Below the pieces are notes generated by a model. That model was not told the DNA's origin, ran no database searches, and saw nothing but the letters and a program-made list of their open reading frames with translations. The position numbers and the translations under genes are program-made. DNA of 64,000 bases from Brienomyrus brachyistius (lineage: Eukaryota; Chordata; Actinopteri; Osteoglossiformes; Mormyridae), in assembly GCF_023856365.1 (NCBI RefSeq), contig NC_064539.1, positions 17,859,019 to 17,923,018 of the forward strand, given 5' to 3'. Shown here one piece after another: positions 35,530 to 44,850 of the stretch (its first letter is position 1; each line of letters opens with the position of its first letter).

Positions 35530-36650
35530 TGAGTCGGCAGGGACTGAATAGATGCCATTGAAGCCTCTCTTTGCACCAGACTTACCGATAGTTTCACGTA
35601 AAAACTATCAGCGATTGGTGGAGTCTGGAGATTTCCTTCGTAAACAGCTCAAGGGCCGTTTACCTCCAGTATCAGTCTTCTTCACAGAAGAGCAATCAGT
35701 CGCATTGTGGAGAAGCTTCCCCACAATCTCCAAGAAAAATGGAGAACTCTGGGTTCGAGATACAAAAGAGAACTTTATGTCCCATATACCACATTCTCAT
35801 GCTGAGGAGAAGCTGATCCCTGCTTTTGCCTCTCAATCTTCTCCAGAATTTCCTTCAAGTGCGAGAAATTCCCATCCAAGGAGTGGAAAATGAAGCCCTT
35901 ATCACAGCTAATAAAACAGGGATTAAAAGGTCCTCTTGTTCAGCTTCCTGTAGAAGGTCTTCTGAGGACCCAAACAGGCAATTCCCCATCCACAAGTCAC
36001 CTCATTTGCTTAAGAAGTCCTGGGGCTTCAGGGAAAATCCACTTTAGCTTCCACTTCAGTTTCCTGAATAGCCACTCTACATACTAAAAACACTGTGATC
36101 CATCAACGCATACAAGACTGCAGGCTATCATTCACTGTGATGAGTGTGACAGCGAGAGGCACGTTTTAGATCTTCACTCTTGTCCAGTGCCATTGGCAGC
36201 GCGGGAGTCTGATAGACCTTCACATAAAGCATCCATCGAATACATTTCTGTGACCTTAGGAAGCCTTGATTTGCCCAGCAGATTGTGAAGAGAATCTCAG
36301 GAGAATTCTGCTCTGAAATATGTTGATGCTACTCTGAAAAATACATGTGCCAAATCAAAATGTGTAGATCAAAGCATAGCTGGCGATTCTGTGCATTCCA
36401 TGATATATCTAACATCCAAGGTAAGACCTCATTCGAACCCTCCCAAAATCTGCTCTGGAATTACAAACACTACTGGGGGATAAGCCATTGTTTCCATGGT
36501 GAAAATCAGGCGAAGGGACAGTCGATGAGTGTAATACATTATTCCCAACACCTGCTGGCTGCAGAAGCCATACACAACTGCTTCTATGTCAAGATTATTG
36601 CTGACAAGATATTTTTACTGACATTCTTCTTTTGGTTACTGTGCAAATAA
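35530..36650 (+). mobile_element. Decayed BEL/Pao LTR retrotransposon, gag to protease region
   Basis: Several frames carry pieces resembling fish BEL/Pao polyproteins in the right order. Near 36,121-36,180 there is a zinc-knuckle-like CDECDSERHVLDLHS. A cysteine-rich stretch follows (KMCRSKHSWRFCAFHDIS, about 36,360-36,410), then AAEAIHNCFYVKIIADKI near 36,550-36,610. The pieces are separated by stops and frame changes, so the element is dead. The open frame at 35,552-35,893 may be an upstream gag part but is not recognised with confidence. No LTR pair was found. Confidence 0.5.
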
Positions 36651-36714
36651 TCTGTGTGCTTTAAATGTCAAGCGTGTCAAAACGTCAATTGTGAGCAGTC
36701 GTACCACCTGCAGT

Positions 36715-37160
36715 TCCGACCAGGTAATCCACCTAGAGCTAAGCGTGTCTGGGCCTGGCCAGTACCTGGGTGGGAGATCAGCTAGAAGAGTTGGGGTGCT
36801 GTTGGATGAGGTGTTCGTGTGACCAGCAGGTTACACCATATAATGGACTGCAGTGCAATAATGGGGACCCTCTGCTGTAAAAAAGGGGCGATACTTTGGA
36901 TGTAAATCTGAGATCCTGACTTTCTAAATCATAAGTCCCCTTGGCCTCTTTCCAATGAATGGGGGTGGTACCCCGATGTCCTGGCTAAATTACCCACTGC
37001 CTTTCAGATCTGGCTTCCTAATCATCCCCTATATCTAACTAGTGAATTCTCTCCCGCTCCATCACTACCATAGCCACTGTGTGGTGAGTGTACTGGTGCA
37101 GAATGGCTGCCGTCACATTGTCTAGGTGGGAGCCCCCCAGTGGTTGTTTATGAAGTGGCT
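36715..37160 (+). mobile_element. 5S-rRNA-derived SINE (SINE3 type), copy 1
   Basis: The head keeps the 5S rRNA internal promoter layout: GAGCTAAGCGTGTCTGGGCC, then AGTACCTGGGTGGGAGATCA. The rest matches the tail of fish 5S-derived SINEs, including ACTGGTGCAGAATGGCTGCC. It is not a functional 5S gene, as the 5' and 3' stem sequences are missing. Confidence 0.8.
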
Positions 37161-37603
37161 CCCAGTTGGTTCTGTGAACATGGGTCATTTTGAAGGATAA
37201 TTTTTATTGCGAATACCTAAACAATGAATATGCTGAATATGCTGCTCGAGGGAAGGGATCGTGGTGTTTACCCACGTTTCAAGCTTTCCATCCCTGGGAT
37301 GTTGATGTTTTCTTCTGTCTGTACTGCTTCACACCACTTTCATCGAAGTAACTGAAGTCAAGTGTGGGTGCTTAAACAAAGAGAAGCTATTTACCGCATG
37401 GCTCTATATGCAAATGTGTTTTAAGGGTAAAAGATACTAAGTGATCTGCTGGGTGATACACAACACAGCGACATGCTTTAGGCTGACAGTGCGTTCAATA
37501 GACATTACTGATCCTGCAAACCTGTTACCTGAAATTATTACCAGCGTTGAAAGATTGCAGAAGTACCCGTTTGTACGTATCACTGTGAAGTCTGTGATAA
37601 TTC

Positions 37604-37947
37604 GGTAACGTTTTACATTAACTGCACCTTCAGAATGCTTTTATATTGCATTCATAGAACGTTCAGTACAGCTTCATAATGTATTCATTAAGTATTCAGA
37701 AATTATTCATAAACATCATGCATGTATACCTTAACATCTCTTAACAGCTGTAATATACATTAATAACAAATATTATATAATAATAACAAACATTATACTA
37801 GTGTAATCATGTAATGTTTGTTATTAATGTATATTAAAGCTGTTAAGGGATATTAGGATGTTAAGCTGTACTTGCATGCTGCTTATGAATGATCTATGAA
37901 TGCATTATGAATGCATTATGAAGGTGCACTGAATGTAAAGCATTACC
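37604..37947. mobile_element. Foldback MITE, imperfect palindrome of about 344 bp
   Basis: GGTAACGTTTTACATTAACT at the left end is inverted at the right end (TGAATGTAAAGCATTACC), and the pairing continues inward to an AT-rich centre near 37,785. The flanks GATAATTC (left) and TATAATTC (right) match at 7 of 8 positions, consistent with an 8-bp target-site duplication of hAT type. It has no coding capacity. Confidence 0.8.
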
Positions 37948-38332
37948 TATAATTCTAATGAGGCAGAAAGCATAGACTCTGCGTGCATTAAACCTCCCCC
38001 TGAAAATCTCACTGTACCCCATTAATATCCAGCTGAGATCATTAAATGGTGGTCTGGCCCAAGTATTTACTCCTGATAAGTTTTTTGGCAATGGCAACTT
38101 GACAATGCATTAAAATATAAAACGACTTTTTATTTAGTTCTTTTTCATGGTTTTATTTACTCTGTGGGAAAGTGTGTGCTCCATACGTCTTTGTCAGTGC
38201 GCTATCCTGATCTGTCCCGGGATAAGACAGAGTTTGCAGCATGTCTTTTTACAAGCCTTCACTGGATTTATGGCTGGTTTGAGGGTGGTCTGCTGAAGTC
38301 AGTTGATCAAGCAGATACACAGTTTCTCTTGC

Positions 38333-38770
38333 CATAAAAAAGAAGTTTTTTTTTATGATTGCAGTTAGTAATGCATCTTTGTTCAGAGAGTTTACTTGTA
38401 TGTTTAACAATTTTCTAACAGCACTGATGCAATAATTGCCGAATTTTTCACATTCAGCCTCAGTTGGAGTAGCAGCTTATGACTCAGAAATGCTGGGTTA
38501 CAGTTAGGAAAAAGCGTTTCTATGTTTCCAGGTTAGACATTACGCACCTTTAAGGGGCAGCGAGCTCGAGGACGCTAGTGGATCCCAAACATCGGGAATG
38601 TTCCTGATGAATATTAAGGTGTGTGGATTCCAGGATGTTTCTCTCCGGGTTTTATTCTTGAGTGCAGTCAGAAAGGCAGCTTTGTTTGAAGAGCTTGATT
38701 GTACATTTAACAATTACCTAACAGGGATGACGCAATAATTGCTCAAGTTTTCACATGTAGACTCAGAGAG
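38333..38770. repeat. Diverged direct duplication of a block of about 120 bp
   Basis: Block 38,345-38,465 and block 38,645-38,765 align, with matching words such as TTAACAATT, CTAACAG and GCAATAATTGC in the same order. They are about 310 bp apart. The unit is not recognised. Confidence 0.65.
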
Positions 38771-38861
38771 GATGTGCTTCAGGAATTCTGTGTGAAACTG
38801 AATGATAGAAGGCTGATTTTGAGATAGAAAAGTACCGACTTTAGTGATAGAGTATAGAAAT

Positions 38862-39160
38862 GGGAGCAGCCTGGTGGCGCAGTGGTTAGGACTGTCGCCT
38901 TACACCGGTGGGGTCTGGGTTTGAGTCTCTGCCAGAGTTCTGTGTTTCTAGAGTTTGCTTGTTCTCCCTGTGCTGTCGTGGGGTTTCCCCTCGCGGTCCA
39001 AAAACATGCTGAGGTTAACTGTTGTTGCCAAATTGCCTGTAGGTGTGAATGTGCCCTGTGATGGGTTGGTGCCCCACCCAGGGTTATTCCCTGCCTTGCA
39101 CCTGTAGGCTCTGGGCCCCCTGTGACCCTGAACAGAATAAGCAGTTTCAGATGATGGATG
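38862..39160 (+). mobile_element. tRNA-derived SINE with L2-type tail
   Basis: Starts GCAGCCTGGTGGCGCAGTGG, has a B-box-like GGGTTTGAGTCTC, and ends near CTGAACAGAATAAGCAGTTT and GATGGATG. It is the same family as the minus-strand SINE in ambp intron 9. The long minus-strand open frame covering it is not a gene. Confidence 0.8.
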
Positions 39161-39243
39161 TGTAGTACAGAAGAACAGGAGTGCATGAAGAATTGCTGAA
39201 CACAATCAAAGTCCAGGTGTAAATAAGAAATTTCAACCATCTT

Positions 39244-39440
39244 TCTGTTAGCTAGCATCCATTTTCCATAGCTGCTCGTCCAGTGTAGGGTCGCGGCGTC
39301 CAGAGCCGATTCCAGACGCTGTAGGGGCAAAGCAGGGAACAGGTCCTGCAAGGGCACGAACATCCAGGCAATTTGATAACTCCTGTTCACCTTGGCGTGT
39401 TTTTGGATTGTGGGGGAGACATGCAAACTCCCCCCATGTA
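39244..39440 (-). mobile_element. Fragmentary SINE, same family
   Basis: Minus-strand tail and middle of the SINE family are recognisable, for example CATCCATTTTCCATAGCTGC and GTGTTTTTGGATTGTGGGGG on the plus strand. The tRNA head is missing. A further, more decayed copy may lie at about 39,700-39,830. Confidence 0.6.
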
Positions 39441-40712
39441 GAGCCAAAGTCAGGTCAGGTACACATGGTCAGGTCTCCAGGAGTTCTAAGCATTGCATCA
39501 CCCTGCCTCTTGCTGACAATTTCTCTGCTTTGCATTTCCAGCTAAATAATTTGTCTTGTAAAACCAAGGGTGTAGATTTCGATGAGGATGTTAGGCATGT
39601 TTCCCAACCAATAACGTGGGAGTGCTGTGTGTTTAGGGGGTTCGAGGCTGATTTGCTCCCTACCAATATTGAAAAAAGCCTATGACCTTGAGTCCAGCTA
39701 GGTACCCGCGATTTGATCATGGTGGCCTGAAGCCGATCCCAGGCAGTGTCGGGCACAAGGCTGTGGTACAGCCTGCACAAGATGCTGGTCCATCACTAGG
39801 CGCACAAACTCACAGGCAGTTTGCAGAAACCAGAAAGCTCTGGGTAATCCCAAGCAAATTGGGACAACACTGCTTCACGAAAAAAGGAACAGATTGTTTA
39901 TGGGAAACAAGAATCGAAGTGGTAACAGAATTCTTAATACTGCTTGCTGCAAATATCCTTGTAACCAACCACCGCACCTTGCCCTTAATTTAAAAAGATT
40001 TCAAATTGCTGAATGTCAAAAGAATCAGAGGTGGGTGTGACAAATCCCCAAGGTGAAAAGGACTGTAACTGGGGGCCATGGATACCCCTGTGGGATGACT
40101 TTGCAGGGGGCCCTCATCATGTAAAATAATGTATAATTTATAGGCTCGAGGTACATCATACCCCCACTCTGCATATTCCACCATGGGGGACACTGACAAT
40201 TAGCACCGCCCCCTGACTTCTGGGATGTTATTTAATGACTATATGAGCTGTTTATGGTGGGTCATTTATGCCACAGAGTTGATGAGAGCGTCAGATATAT
40301 ATTAAAATATACAGCAGAGTGTCTTAACCAGAATAAATGAGGATGGTAAGTGTACAAGGCTGGTCTCATCTGCGATGAAGAAGGAAAGTGAGAAAGACAG
40401 AAAACATTTTTTGATATTGCTTGTGCGCTCTGACTTCTGTTTTTCTGCAATAAGCACGTAAATGCAGAATTAATGTGAATTGCTGATACCACACTGAAGG
40501 TGTGCATGGCAGTTACAGCCAGTTAAGGGTTAAAGATGCCTGACTTGTACTTGCACACAGACTGTCATAAAGCCGATTCCCTTAAAAATTCCATTTAAAT
40601 ACAATGTATTGTAATAACGAACGCTTTGTGAATCGCATGATAACATTGCGCAGCTTCAGTGGTGTGTCAGCACAGTACAGCACTGCATGTACTTACTGTT
40701 ATTATTCCTGTA

Positions 40713-40736
40713 TGATTATTATTATTATTATTGTTG

Positions 40737-40767
<31 letters not shown>

Positions 40768-40768
40768 G
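40713..40768. repeat. (ATT)n microsatellite
   Basis: ATT repeat with a TTG-rich interruption in the middle. Confidence 0.85.
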
Positions 40769-40961
40769 TACTGCATTCATGTTTTTTCAGCTTACTTATG
40801 AATTTGACTTAAAGACAGATTTAGGAAACGGATCTTGATCATAACCTGGGGGCTGCCTGTGTTTAAAAACCTGGGTGTGGGAGAGCCATGTTGTTACAGC
40901 AGTGAAACTATTATCAGTTGAACTCCTTATACAGATCTAATCTAATTGTGCAGGGCTTAAT

Positions 40962-41114
40962 GGCGAGGAGAGGAGAGGAGCAGGAGAGGAGAGGAGCAGA
41001 GAGTACAGGAGAGGAGAAGAGAATAGAGGAGAGAACAGAGGAAAGGAGAGAGGAGAGAGGAGTGGGCAGGAGAGGAGAAGAGAGGAGAGGAGAGGGCAGG
41101 AGAGGAGAGGGCAG
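40962..41114. repeat. Purine-only GAGGA minisatellite
   Basis: About 150 bases of imperfect GGAGA units, almost pure purine on the plus strand. The open frames on both strands here are products of the repeat. Such mirror-like tracts can form triplex DNA. Confidence 0.85.
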
Positions 41115-41479
41115 TCCTTCAGTGCTGTGATGCACTTACCTTGTTGGTCTCACCATAGCATTAGCACCTTTCCCCTTCCAGTCTCACTTTATTCCCTGAC
41201 AAGGTGTCTGTTGCTTCCACCTCCTGGCCCTGCTGATTACATCTGTCCCATGCCTTCTGCTCTCAGCCCCCTACCTCCTGTTTCCCTCAGCTCTCCCCTA
41301 GAGTTTCCTGTTCAGCCAACAACTTACGCAACGGTTGTTTTTTTTTTTATTTTCCTATCTTGGTCCTGCCCTTCCTGATTTGCCCATGTCCCTGTGTTTT
41401 GAAATGAGGTTGTTTCAGGCCAAAAGCCACCACCTTACTTAATGTGAGACTCCCTTGATCATTCTGCTGAAGCGCTTTC

Positions 41480-41760
41480 GTATATCTTGCATTTGGACAC
41501 ATCATTAGCTATCGGGTCAATCGGAACCCAGCTTGTGTCCAAGTCGATTAGCTGTCCCTCTGGATCTACAGCCATCTTGAGGTTCTCTCCATGACCTCTG
41601 TGATGCCCTTGGTGGCTTTCCTGCAGTGCAGACATGTGAAACCAAGGAGCTTGAGGGCCCTATGGAGATACAGGCCTGTGAAGACCCTGCAGCCCACCTT
41701 AATGGGTGAGCAGTGTGACCTCAGGCACTCGCCTGCCAGGTCCCTAATTTCATCGTCTTC
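41480..41760 (-). mobile_element. Non-LTR retrotransposon (LINE) remnant, C-terminal end of ORF2
   Basis: The minus-strand translation contains CSPIKVGCRVFTGLYLHRAL and KATKGITEVMERTSRWLWIQ, which match the C-terminal end common to many fish LINE ORF2 proteins. Stops interrupt it and no reverse transcriptase core is present, so it is a short relic. Confidence 0.6.
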
Positions 41761-42999
41761 CTCTCAGCGATTTCCTCCTTTCTTTCAGTCAATTCCACAT
41801 CACATCTTGTGGTTTTGGAGAACCAACATTCTTGCAGTCTGTTCTCCAGAAACACCCCGATACAGGACTGGACTGGGATTAAAAATCAAGCCCTGGACTT
41901 GTGCCTAGATTGGCCCACTACATATACAAGCCCAGTATAGTGTGTACAGTAAGATTTTTGCTGGTCCCCTAACCCTTTAACCCACCAGGAAAATGCCCGG
42001 TATGCAACATGACCAGCCCAAACCTGCCTCCAAAATTTTCGGAAACCCTGTCCCTAGCGTGGAATTATAATGTTTACCTGTCACACACCCTCATTAGAAA
42101 AAAAGACTTTATCTCTTAGATGCCACGTTAGATCGACATGTCGTCTTTCACGTCCCCCATCATTTTTATCCATCACAGATCCCAACCCCTCATCCCAGTC
42201 AGGGCTAAGCTCCTCTTTCGCAGTGAAAAACAGACACTCTGCATTGATGTCTTCATGCGCAACAGGATATGGAAAGTGAATATATCATAAATAAAATGAC
42301 TTTCCTCTGCATACTTGAAAGAAGCAACAATAATTGTCACCATAGCGACTGAATTAACACCGTTCCTCCGAGTGGTGCTTGCACGAAGACAGCCTGCTAC
42401 CTTTTCCTTGTACAATAAAGTTGACTGTCTTTGACTATGTATTGAATAATTACACCATCAGACACAGTGTTTTAATTCAAAGAAAGGTATCTTCTGAAAA
42501 GGGGCTCTAAGACTCTCTTTAGCAGTGAACTCAACTGTATGTTGAAAAATGTTAATTATTGATGGCATTCCTCGATATCTATTATAAAAACCATCTGTTT
42601 CGGAAATGAGTACTTCAGGCAGAACAGGAATGATTCTCACTATGTGATTACTTTAGGACTGTGGTCAAAGACAGTAATCTGGTGAGCTACCACATCGCAA
42701 CCCAGGGGGTGGGGGGTGTCCCCCCGTTGGAATACAAAGGTATCGACTGGGTGCCGAGCACTGCGATCGGAAATATACTTCCTGTGGTTTCACAAAAATG
42801 GGCAAATGTTATTCTGAAAAGGACATGGCTTTAATGCTTTATTTATTATTTCCGGAGCTTTTGGTGATACATTTTATCAAGCATAATGAAAATAATGATT
42901 TCTCTTTAGTCTGGCTGATCGTCAGCTCATGGGATTTCATCACCTCTCCAGAGGCGTGGGCTGTGAGTGTGTGGAGTGTGCACGTTTCTCCATGAAGCA

Positions 43000-43195
43000 T
43001 GTGACCGTTGAATGTGACCATCCCGCCCTGGGGCTCCTTCCTTTGTATCCTGTGCTTCTCAGGATGTAGCTGCACCACAACCCGAATTGAATAGGTCACC
43101 ATGTACCTGTAGCTTCTGAGATAGACTCTGACCCTCCCACGACCCCACATAGGACAAGTGGGTATGGAAAATTGTTGATGGATGGATGGATGTTC
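43000..43195 (+). mobile_element. Degenerate SINE/L2 tail
   Basis: Ends in AGGACAAGTGGGTATGGAAA and a GGAT repeat, the usual ending of this repeat class. The head is not recognisable. Confidence 0.4.
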
Positions 43196-43421
43196 ATCAC
43201 CATTCAAAATGTGTTCTCCTGTCATCTGGGACCTTTCTGGGTCTCAGTCATCACAGAAACCATTAACCTCAGGTTACAACAAGGTAAAGAGGGTGAAACA
43301 GTGAGGAAAAATCGGCACTGGGGCATCAGCGTCCAATCAGCCTGAGGAGGACTGAGGTGAAGTACAACCAACATGTTCACGTTAATGACAGTTAATGGAG
43401 TGGAGGTGTGAGACTCTGAGG

Positions 43422-43480
<59 letters not shown>
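43422..43480. repeat. Compound (GT)n(TA)n(CA)n microsatellite
   Basis: About 13 GT, 11 TA and 6 CA units in a row. The GT arm is complementary to the CA arm, so the tract is self-complementary and could extrude a hairpin. Confidence 0.9.
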
Positions 43481-43640
43481 AGACCCACTACACAGTTCTC
43501 CACTGTATAAAACAATACATAATATAATAAAATATGATATAATACATTTTTATTTTATTTATTTACATTTTTATTCATTCATTTGTTTGTTTGTTAGTGA
43601 GTAGCTACCCCATAGATCTTACTACAGACATTCCCCAGGT

Positions 43641-44073
43641 CAAGAACGATACCCCACTTATCGTGATGAATATACCACAGTGACTGTGATCATTCAGACG
43701 CAGGATGGTCACTAGACAGCCACACTGAAGATCTATGCCAAGACACCAGATCATAAATGTGCGACTGAGGAAAACCAAGTGTGTCCTTTACCATGCAGGA
43801 CAAGTCGCCGCACGAGTCTCATGTCAGGTTCCTCCCAGGTGGGTGCCGTGTAGCTCGGCCCATTGGGGTCGAATCCCGGGGCTCGCTGGCTAATTGCATC
43901 CCTGCTGGGCTCTGGAGCAGGACCTGCGACCCCACATGCTGCAGAATGCTGGATGCTGGTGGATCTAACTTCCTCGTTTGTGCGCTGTTTTGGACAGCAT
44001 CTGCTAAATGATAAATAAACGATAAATTGGAAAAGCAAGGTGAGAGGGGATTTCATCCTCATCCTGAAGACAA
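43641..44073 (+). pseudogene. Decayed ambp-like lipocalin copy, exons 4 and 5 only
   Basis: The exon 4 remnant (about 43,641-43,737) reads TYRDEYTTVTVIIQTQDGH, a stop (TAG 43713-43715), then TATLKIYA. It aligns with the ambp exon 4 stretch [14 protein letters not shown] to TTTLKLYG. Its splice donor GT has become CC. The exon 5 remnant (44,049-44,073) reads DFILILKT and keeps the ambp exon end and donor (AAGACAA|GTAC). Between them lies a SINE that has replaced the start of exon 5. The closest relative is ambp (shared TQ), not the upstream lipocalin. Exons 1-3 and Kunitz exons were not found nearby. The stop, lost donor and insertion make it nonfunctional. Confidence 0.7.
43825..44025 (+). 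mobile_element. tRNA-derived SINE within the lipocalin pseudogene
   Basis: Contains GGGTGCCGTGTAGCTCGGCC and a B-box-like GGGTCGAATCCCGGG, and ends in ACAGCATCTGCTAAATGATA, a tail wording common to several fish SINE families. It sits between the exon 4 and exon 5 remnants. Limits are approximate. Confidence 0.7.
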
Positions 44074-44359
44074 GTACAGCATGCAAATGTTTAGGGTGAG
44101 CGGCTTTGATCCTACATGACTCTCTTCACGGATGAAGAAGTGAACGATGGTACTTTGATCTCCCATTTATACACACAGACACACACACACATTTCTATTC
44201 ATTCCTTTGTGGGGACTCTCCATGTGTATGGACATAACCCTAATACCTAAAATGACAACCTTAACCCCTTCAAGGTCAAAAGTTACTTCTAGGTACCCCA
44301 ACAAAATCAGAGGCCCAGCCAGACCCCATGGAACGTTTTCACTGGCTAATCGAATCGCA

Positions 44360-44395
44360 GGCCCCCCCCCCCCTCCCCCCCCCTCCCCTCCCCCG
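44360..44395. repeat. C-rich tract with T interruptions
   Basis: Three C runs of 7-10 bases separated by single T residues, a potential G-quadruplex on the minus strand. Confidence 0.8.
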
Positions 44396-44448
44396 GCACC
44401 CTGGTGTTGAATGATGGACTATTGAAGCGACATCCTGTTTGATGTGGC

Positions 44449-44850
44449 AGCCATCCCCCCTGTAGCACAGACTAGGTATTTCATCTGAAGCTAAGCTAAG
44501 GTCCTGGGATGAGAGACCAAGTAGGAAAGCTGGGTGGCTGTTGGGAGAGGTGTTGGTGTGGCCACCAGGTTAGTGCATCCTGTGGTCTGTGTGAATCCCA
44601 GTGCAGTAATGGGACACTGTGCTGTAAAAATGGTGCTGATCTTTGGATGAGACACAAAACCAAGGACCTGACTCTCTAAGTTCGAAAGGTGATATCCTGA
44701 TATCCCTTTTGGATCTGCCCCCCCTAATCATCCCCTATATCTAACTGGTGAATTCTCTCCTCCCCCTTCACCACCTTAGCTGCAGTGTGGCGAGCGAACT
44801 GGTGCAGAATGGCTGCCGTCACATCATCCAGAAGGATTGATTCTTTAAGG
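44449..44850 (+). mobile_element. 5S-rRNA-derived SINE (SINE3 type), copy 2
   Basis: Head: TCTGAAGCTAAGCTAAGGTC and GGGATGAGAGACC, corresponding to the 5S internal promoter. The body matches copy 1 over the full length, including AATCATCCCCTATATCTAAC and ACTGGTGCAGAATGGCTGCC. It lies about 380 bases to the right of the lipocalin pseudogene. Confidence 0.8.

Noticed and set aside
36734..36802. 5S rRNA gene
   Set aside because: Only the internal promoter part of 5S is present, joined to a SINE tail; the terminal stem sequences are missing.
38779..39447. Minus-strand open frame of 222 codons
   Set aside because: It runs across the plus-strand SINE at 38,862-39,160 and the SINE fragment after it; the translation is repeat-derived with no gene similarity or splice context.
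42839..43225. Minus-strand open frame of 128 codons
   Set aside because: Overlaps a SINE/L2-type tail and shows no similarity to a known protein.
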